From positions 909,844 through 973,843 of the forward strand of contig JAJEKV010000059.1 in NCBI GenBank assembly GCA_021234155.1: DNA of 64,000 nucleotides. The letters run 5' to 3'. The notes under the pieces are model-generated. The model saw nothing but the letters and a program-made list of their open reading frames with translations. It ran no database searches and was not told the DNA's origin. Both the position numbers and the translations under genes were made by a program. Source of the DNA: Isoetes taiwanensis (lineage: Eukaryota; Streptophyta; Lycopodiopsida; Isoetales; Isoetaceae). Numbering within the stretch: the stretch's first letter is position 1; each line of letters begins with the position of its first letter. Shown here piece after piece: positions 58,415-64,000 of this stretch.

Positions 58415-59746
58415 GTGCTGGAAATCACAGAGGCGGAGGTAGCGCAGGGGCTGCAACGTCTAGCCAATGGAAAAGCACCAGACCTTGATGGCATGCAGGC
58501 AGAGTTACTCAAGTGGGCAGGACCATCCACGGCACTGGTACTAACCGATATTTTCAACAAGGCATTGTGGGAAGGTTTTCCCCGCAATGGAATGGACTAC
58601 TGACAGGGTTGTCCCAATCTACAAGGCAGGAGACCCGCACTACCCGGCCAATTACCGAACCATCATGATCAGCTCAGTGTTTTCAAAGCTCCTCGTCGGG
58701 ATCCTCAAGCGGCAGTTGATAGGATGGGCAGAGGTAGCAGAAGTGCGGGCACTCATGTAGGTAGAATTCAGGCCAAGACACTCAACCATAGATCATATCT
58801 TCACGCTGCAGACTCTGATTGAGGACAACAGGAACTGTCAACAAGATCTATATTGTTGCTTCGTAGATTTCGCCAAGGCTTTTGACACTGTGCGGGAAAA
58901 GTTATGGACAAGACTGTAGCAGCTAGACGTCCCTGCCGAACTGCAGAACGTGTACATGTTATATGAGACATGCACAACCAGCGGGCCAAGCATTCGAGAG
59001 CAGTATCGAGGTCCGCCAGGGATGCCCTCTCTCTCACCCTATTTGGCCTGTATATTGATCAGCTGGAGAGATGGTTCGCTGATAATGGAGGCACTGGAGC
59101 TCAACTCCTACACGGATCACCAGGTAGCTAATCTATGCTGATGATGTGGACCTCCTAGCACATACTCAAGCAGACATGCAATGCCATCTTGATGCCCTGG
59201 ACACATTTTGCCAGATGACTGACAGGCGCGTCAACTTAGCCAACCAACGTAGTTCTCGTATCGTCCTCACGCCAGCCAAGGGCCCCAACCCTCACTTATC
59301 GTGGCCAAAATATTGAAGTGGTGCCCGCTTACAAATATTTGGGGGTGGAGTTCCTGTCGGCCATGAACTGCGACAATTCCCCGCTGCGAGCTGCAACAGG
59401 TTGGAAGGCACTCTATGCAATGCAGAACAATTGCCACAAGGCAGAGCTGTATGATTGGGCCCACCAATCGCACCTATTCAAGGTGTTAGTAGAACCTATG
59501 CTTTTGTATGGGGTCGAGGTCTGGGGCCCGGTGGTTTCCCTCGCCACTTGGAATGACTTGGAGCAAGTGCAAAAAGCTTTCTTGGCACGTGCCCTAGGGG
59601 TGAAGTCCACAGTCCCATACCAGATATTATTGCAGGAAACATGTTTCTCGCCTCTTCAAATGGCTGGCCAGATGGAATGTACAGGAGCAAAGATGCATCC
59701 GAGTGCAAACGGAGGCAGATCGCCACAGTCTCAGACAATACCTTGA
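58415..59746 (+). pseudogene. LINE-2 reverse transcriptase
   Basis: Successive frames read NGKAPDLDGMQAELLKW, VVPIYKAGDPHYPANYRTI, CFVDFAKAFDTVREKLW (motif A), YADDVDLLAHTQADM (catalytic box, near 59135) and YKYLGVEF, then LLYGVEVWG. Several stops (TAG/TGA) interrupt it. Confidence 0.88.
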
Positions 59747-60183
59747 CATATGCTTCCTTAGCAAGCTATGGGATGCCAGCATCCTTTGAACAGGTCAAGA
59801 CGGCACATTATCAATGCCATATAAATCCCATGTTAGGGCGGGGCCCACAATGCTACCTGCACAGTCATCTACCCATGAAAAAGTGCAGATCCATTGCCTC
59901 TATCCGAATAGGTGCACACCATCTCCAGATTGAGATGGGGACATGGATTGGGGAGTCGCGTCAGGAGAGGCTTTGTCAACGCTGCCAGGTTGGAGCTGTG
60001 GAAGACAAATGCCACACCCTTCAGAGTTGTCCGGTATATGATGACATTTGGATACGTGAGCTGGTCCGCCCTGGCCAGCCCCTACATGATATGCTGAGCA
60101 CAAGCTCGGTACGAAGGTTGGGATCATACCTTCAAGAGATCATGGATCGCCGAAATCAGCTCGGTCCTCAGGCACTTACCTGA
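59747..60183 (+). pseudogene. LINE-2 C-terminal zinc-finger region
   Basis: The open frame 59641-60183 contains RLCQRCQVGAVEDKCHTLQSC, i.e. C-x2-C with a following C/H-x3-5-C, the usual nucleic-acid-binding end of ORF2. The homologous piece at 15.25-15.37 kb shows conservation between copies. Confidence 0.7.
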
Positions 60184-60269
60184 TACGTGTACATATATAC
60201 AAGAAATTTAATGCGTCCTACAGTGCATGTTCGAGTTTTAGCATGTTCCTATGCTGCAAGTTCTTGTCG

Positions 60270-60930
60270 TGCCCTACATTCTAAAAGAATCTCGTGAGAA
60301 TACTCTAAATTCATAGATTCTCTAAGATTCTACTAAGGTTCTCTTGGAGGTTTCGTGGAGATTCCTCTAAATTTTGTAAGATTCCCTCTAGATTCCATTA
60401 GATTTCCATAGATTCTCCAAGATTCTATGAAGATCCTCTTAGATTCCTTTAGATCCCTTTAGATTTTATGAGATTGCCCTAGGTTCCCTTACATTATATG
60501 AGATTCAAAGAGATTCTATAAAGATTCCCCTAGATACTCTAAGATTTCATCAACATTTTCTTAGATTCCCTTAGATTTTATAAAGATTCCCTTAGGTCCC
60601 CTAGATTTTAAGAGATTCCCTTAGGCTTGTAATATTTTCCTAGATTCATTTTCTTAGATTTCGTTAGATTCTCTTGGATTCCTTTACATGATTCTAAGAC
60701 TTTCTCGAACATTCTAAGACTTTCAAAATATCCTAGAACTTTCTGGAAGTATTTCCCTAGATTCTCTTATATTTCCATAGATTTCTCTACATTCTAGAAC
60801 ATTCTAGAACTTATTAGAACAATTTGGAACTTTCTGGAAGAATTTTCTTAGATTTCCCCCAGATTCTCTTATGTTCTAGAATTTTCTAGAATATTTTACA
60901 TTCTAGAACTCTTTTGAACTAGCTAGAATG
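60270..60930. repeat. Degenerate short-unit repeat (AGATTCYYTTAGATT type)
   Basis: About 650 bases of variants of TTAGATTCCCTTAGATT and TTCTAGAACTTTCTAGAA, with no fixed period. No ORF. Confidence 0.75.
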
Positions 60931-61007
60931 TTATACTCTCCTTTATCTTAATTAGAATATTACCCTTAAGTATATTTGAAATATAAATTATTCATGGAAT
61001 TAGTACT

Positions 61008-61062
61008 TGGTCTAGTGGTTAGAATTGGGGGCTAGGAATGTTAATGACTAGGGTTCAAATCC
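61008..61062 (+). mobile_element. tRNA-derived SINE-like head (pol III A and B boxes)
   Basis: TGGTCTAGTGG (A box, 61008-61018) and GGTTCAAATCC (B box, 61052-61062) are 33 bases apart. The sequence between does not form a full tRNA cloverleaf that I can support, so it is more like a SINE head than a tRNA gene. The 3' end of the element is not defined. Confidence 0.5.
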
Positions 61063-61107
61063 CCCACACAATATAAGAATTTTAAAAGCCTCTCCTTAAG
61101 GGACGAG

Positions 61108-61525
61108 CATTTAACGTGAGCCGTAGGATCTTGAACCCGATCAAGGGTCGAGATCTCACCACGTGATAATAATTAAAGAAACATGAGCATGGGATCTATT
61201 ACATATAATTCCCAAAGCCATGTGCACCGTAGGATATGTGCTAAGCCACGTGAGCCGTAGGATCCTAGATCGACGATCAAGATCAAGAACAATCTGGACC
61301 GCAGGATCAATTACATATAGTTCCCAAAGCCATGTGCACCGTAGGGTGTGTCTCAAAGCAATGCGAGCCGTAGGATCTCGAACCGACGATCAGAATCAAA
61401 TCAACCTGGACCGTAGGATCGCTTACATATAATTTATATACAAACTCCCAAGCCATCTGGGTCGTACGATACATCCCAAAGCCACGTGAGCTGTAGGATC
61501 CCGAATGGACGGTCGGATTGGACAA
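61108..61525. repeat. ~115-bp tandem repeat with CCGTAGGATC core, about 3.5 copies
   Basis: Units near 61108, 61219, 61331 and 61453 share CCATGTGCACCGTAGG, GAGCCGTAGGATC and TTACATATA-TTCCCAAAGCC. Confidence 0.8.
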
Positions 61526-61745
61526 ACATAAGAACATATATATGTTAGATATATTTCCCCCATGATATATATTTGTATTTGTATTTGTACAGTTTGATAG
61601 CAAACCTATTCCTGTCACGATTTTTCCCCCACACACCCTTCCGCGGGGGGGGGGGTAAACTGGATAGTAATATGCTTGCTGCGCCTCCTGTTTGGGTCCC
61701 ATAGGCCAATTGGTCTCCGTGGACAATAAAAACTTTATTCTATTC

Positions 61746-62700
61746 TATTCCTATTTAATAATATTGATATATCATGTTCCTAAATGGCTCACAGGCCCAT
61801 ATGTCTGTTTCAATTTTGAGATGACGTGCATTTGTACGAAGAGATGCAATTGTTATATGCCTCTTCATTGGGTAAATATACGAATAGGTATCCATGTGGA
61901 CCATGAAGCAGTGTAGGATTAATCTGTCCTTGTCATATTCTGTTTTAATCCCGGCATTTCAAAGCTTACTGAGAAAACTTATTTTTAGATAATACATCAG
62001 GTGAGTAATGTAACCGCTGGGTATTACATGAACATGTTATTAGCCATTAGCGGATATAACAGTCTTAGTATCAATCATGATATGTCTATTTAAACTCTAT
62101 TTATGCGATAATTATTCTAACGTGGAAACCAAGTATGCATTCTAAGTATAGGCCCTCTCTGACATGGTGAATCGCTAGTTAAATGGCTTACCTCTTTGGT
62201 CCTGTGTCTTGTGATGTTTTTGATGAATAATAGTAGAATAGAATAGTATAATGTATAAATTATGGTTTTTTCTTGTTGTGCACTCTACCATATTCAACCA
62301 GTATGTACATCCCAAATGTAAGATTGCAATGTCCTATAAGTTTGTTATATTACTTGCGATATTTGTTTATGCAAATTTTCTAGATAGAACAATTATTTAC
62401 GTCATAAAGTAAAACAATTACATTTGACCATTGACATTACTATAACAAATACATTGTAGCCAAGGTATTGACCAAATCAATATTCATGTTGATTTGAAAA
62501 CCAAATACATTCAAATCCTAATGCTTATAATGTCTTCCATTCAATCTAGCAAACTGAGTAATACATATGTCTAGCAGATATAAATACAGCTAGATCAGTC
62601 GATTAAGCTAGGCCAACCAGTTTCAAATTTGATTTAGCTTGACACATGAAGTCGGCATAATAACTTATACAGGTAACTTTTCAAAATAAATACATTCCCT
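61746..62700. other. Intergenic; a LINE-type 3' end at about 62200-62246
   Basis: TCTTGTGATGTTTTTGATGAATAATA followed by (GAATA)n is the form of a LINE 3' terminus (written here as overlapping pieces: TCTTGTGATGTTTTT, GATGAATAATA). No body sequence recognised upstream. The remainder is AT-rich without genes. Confidence 0.4.
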
Positions 62701-62709
62701 TCAAGTGAA

Positions 62710-62915
62710 ACCCTAGGCGCCATGTAGTGCAGCTTTTCGCCGGCAACACAGTTTCTAGCATAACTTTTGATCCAGGACTCCGTTTCAGGTGAGGCTTATT
62801 GCGTTGGAAAGCTCTTTCCAGGATCTTTCCGATGGTGTATGGTATGCCCATCTTTGGTTACGTTTTCTGTGTCAAAACAGTCCTGATCCGGCCGGCTTTG
62901 GTAGGGTTTGCAGTA
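62710..62915 (+). repeat. ~210-bp repeat shared with 36838-37045
   Basis: Same order of CGCCGGCAACACA, ATAACTTTTGATCCA, GCGTTGGAAAGCTC and CCGGCCGG blocks, in opposite orientation to the other copy. It lies 95 bases before the ORF at 63010. Confidence 0.6.
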
Positions 62916-63009
62916 TTGGATATTGTGTTTCAGATCTTTTAGATTGAGGCTTCTGCTTTGATTTAAATTTTGTATATAGCCGCTCTGATTTCATTTAGAG
63001 AGCTTCACC

Positions 63010-63984
63010 ATGACAGAAAGGGCCAGCAATAAGGAGAGATTTGGTGTAAGGATGGCCAGGGAAAAGAAAAAGCCTCCTACTCAGGAATCATTGTTTGCAC
63101 AGGAGGTCCCCCGTCCCACAAGTGCTCGGTCTAGCATACAGCTCCATGGTCAGGGGGGAGCTAATTCCAGTGTAATAATGGAGTTGCCATCTTCTCTTTT
63201 TGGTCCCCAGTGGCCTCTTCATATCGGCACAAGTAGGCCTGGTACATTTACCTTCCAAGATCGGGAGGATCTCCAAAGTGCTCTAGACCTGCAAGTTCAG
63301 TGTTTGCCGCCTACACTTCGTGACCAGGTACGACTCATTCATTCTGAGGGAGGAATGACGGCCACATCTATGATCGTGTCTATTGAGAGATGGACACACT
63401 TATTACAGTTAATACATGCCTTCGTTCCAGACCCTAAAGCCCAGTATGTGTGCACAAGTGATGCCTCAGTACAGACACTAGATACAGAATTACAGCCACA
63501 GAAGAAACATTGTGTTGAAGCTGAAGTGCAGACATTGGAAAGGGAACATGTTGAGGTGGGCGTACAAACATCTCCACAATCCCAAGGGGACCAGGAGTTG
63601 CAGTGTCGCGCTAGCAGACAGGAGCAGGCTACCTCAGTATCTTCTGTTACTAGGAGCCTGAACTTGCGTATTATAGGGGTTGCAGAGGCAGAAGATGATG
63701 CCCTTTCTGATATGGATGCTGCTTTGCATTTTTTCACTGATATCATGCATGTGAAGGCTGGTGGAGTTGTCTCCGCTATTAGGGTGGGAGCGGCAAGACC
63801 TGATCGTCCCCGCCATCTTTTGGTTCAGTTTCAAGACACTCTTAGCCGCTTACATGTTCTTCAGCATGGAAACCATCTCAGAGGGACTAGTTTCTTAGTA
63901 CAGGAGGACCTCTCCCCTCTTCAATTGTGTAACCGTAAGGAGGAGCTCTGCAAGGTGAGGGCAGCCCGCCTGCAAAAGAAATGA
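63010..63984 (+). CDS. LINE ORF1-like RNA-binding protein, 324 aa
   Basis: Intact ATG-to-TGA frame. The N-terminal 100 residues are low in recognised motifs. Residues about 150-200 contain repeated VQT(L/S) segments (SVQTLDTE, EVQTLERE, GVQTSPQ). The C-terminal 110 residues read SLNLRIIGVAEAEDDAL, then HLLVQFQDTLSRLHVL, then LVQEDLSPLQLCNRKEEL. That is the RRM plus CTD pattern of L1 ORF1p and of the domain at 56.4-56.9 kb. It probably binds LINE RNA as a multimer. ORF2 would lie beyond the window. Confidence 0.65.
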   Translation: MTERASNKERFGVRMAREKKKPPTQESLFAQEVPRPTSARSSIQLHGQGGANSSVIMELPSSLFGPQWPLHIGTSRPGTFTFQDREDLQSALDLQVQCLPPTLRDQVRLIHSEGGMTATSMIVSIERWTHLLQLIHAFVPDPKAQYVCTSDASVQTLDTELQPQKKHCVEAEVQTLEREHVEVGVQTSPQSQGDQELQCRASRQEQATSVSSVTRSLNLRIIGVAEAEDDALSDMDAALHFFTDIMHVKAGGVVSAIRVGAARPDRPRHLLVQFQDTLSRLHVLQHGNHLRGTSFLVQEDLSPLQLCNRKEELCKVRAARLQKK

Positions 63985-64000
63985 GCAGTGTACAGGGGAG

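Larger units (their letters stand above)
55480..61745 (+). mobile_element. LINE-2: nearly full-length, decayed non-LTR retrotransposon
   Basis: Domains in order: coiled-coil and ORF1-like RRM region, apurinic-type endonuclease, reverse transcriptase, C-terminal zinc finger, then a 3' UTR ending GGGTCCCATAGGCCAAT and a TATTC tail. The 3' UTR is interrupted or expanded by about 1.4 kb of repeats (60.2-61.56 kb). A truncated relative lies at 14870-15705. The 5' end is not defined. Confidence 0.8.

Noticed and set aside
61008..61072. tRNA gene
   Set aside because: A and B boxes are present, but acceptor and anticodon stems do not pair convincingly; better described as a SINE-like head.

Overview
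The window looks like nuclear DNA of a land plant. It holds one intact multi-exon host gene, a PIP1-type plasma-membrane aquaporin on the minus strand at 51286-52802, with canonical GT-AG introns. Almost everything else is layered mobile DNA: Ty3-like LTR, Ty1-copia and L1-like LINE relics, foldback elements, MITEs and a large terminal-inverted-repeat transposon. The lineage cannot be fixed from sequence alone. The aquaporin is clearly plant PIP1 but not identical to angiosperm versions I know, so a seed-free plant or gymnosperm is a guess.

Layout. 0.5-0.94 kb: foldback element copy 1. 1.95-2.35 kb: 5' part of a histidine-acid-phosphatase-like gene. 2.9-8.7 kb: an unusual island of short ORFs, including a duplicated unknown family, a pair of related mini-ORFs and a divergent histone-H3-fold ORF. 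A near-perfect 24-bp palindrome recurs after the ORFs and is not seen elsewhere in the window. 8.8-11.2 kb (minus): a Ulp1/C48 cysteine peptidase gene and an FCP1/NLI-like HAD gene. 11.3-16.1 kb (minus): a decayed LINE with an internal 705-bp tandem duplication, a MITE in one duplicate and an inserted fragment of a second LINE family. 16.5-18.5 kb: an unrecognised coiled-coil gene truncated by insertion of transposon copy B (18.4-20.5 kb). 21.7-22.8 kb: copia relic and foldback copy 2. 25252-35286: a complete 10.0-kb LTR element with TSD, PBS and PPT but no recognisable pol (LARD-like), inserted in a copia relic. 35.6-39.2 kb: copia pol on the minus strand, split by insertions that include foldback copy 3. 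40259-49654: a 9.4-kb transposon (element A). 51.3-52.8 kb: PIP1. 55.5-61.7 kb: a nearly full-length but decayed LINE. 63.0-64.0 kb: a LINE ORF1-like protein.

Most notable system: element A has 23-24-bp TIRs beginning GGGTAAAAG and a 4-bp TSD (CTCA). On the minus strand it carries a decayed DDE-type transposase. On the plus strand it carries a passenger module of RING-H2-like protein, Ulp1/C48 peptidase and FCP1/NLI-like domain. Copies B and C carry parts of that module in better condition. Two short non-autonomous relatives (12014-12288 and 43583-43904) share the TIR and also made 4-bp TSDs, each confirmed by an empty site elsewhere in the window.

Caution: copies differ by many small indels at homopolymers and at CTG/CAG triplets. 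Some broken reading frames may therefore be long-read consensus errors rather than true mutations.
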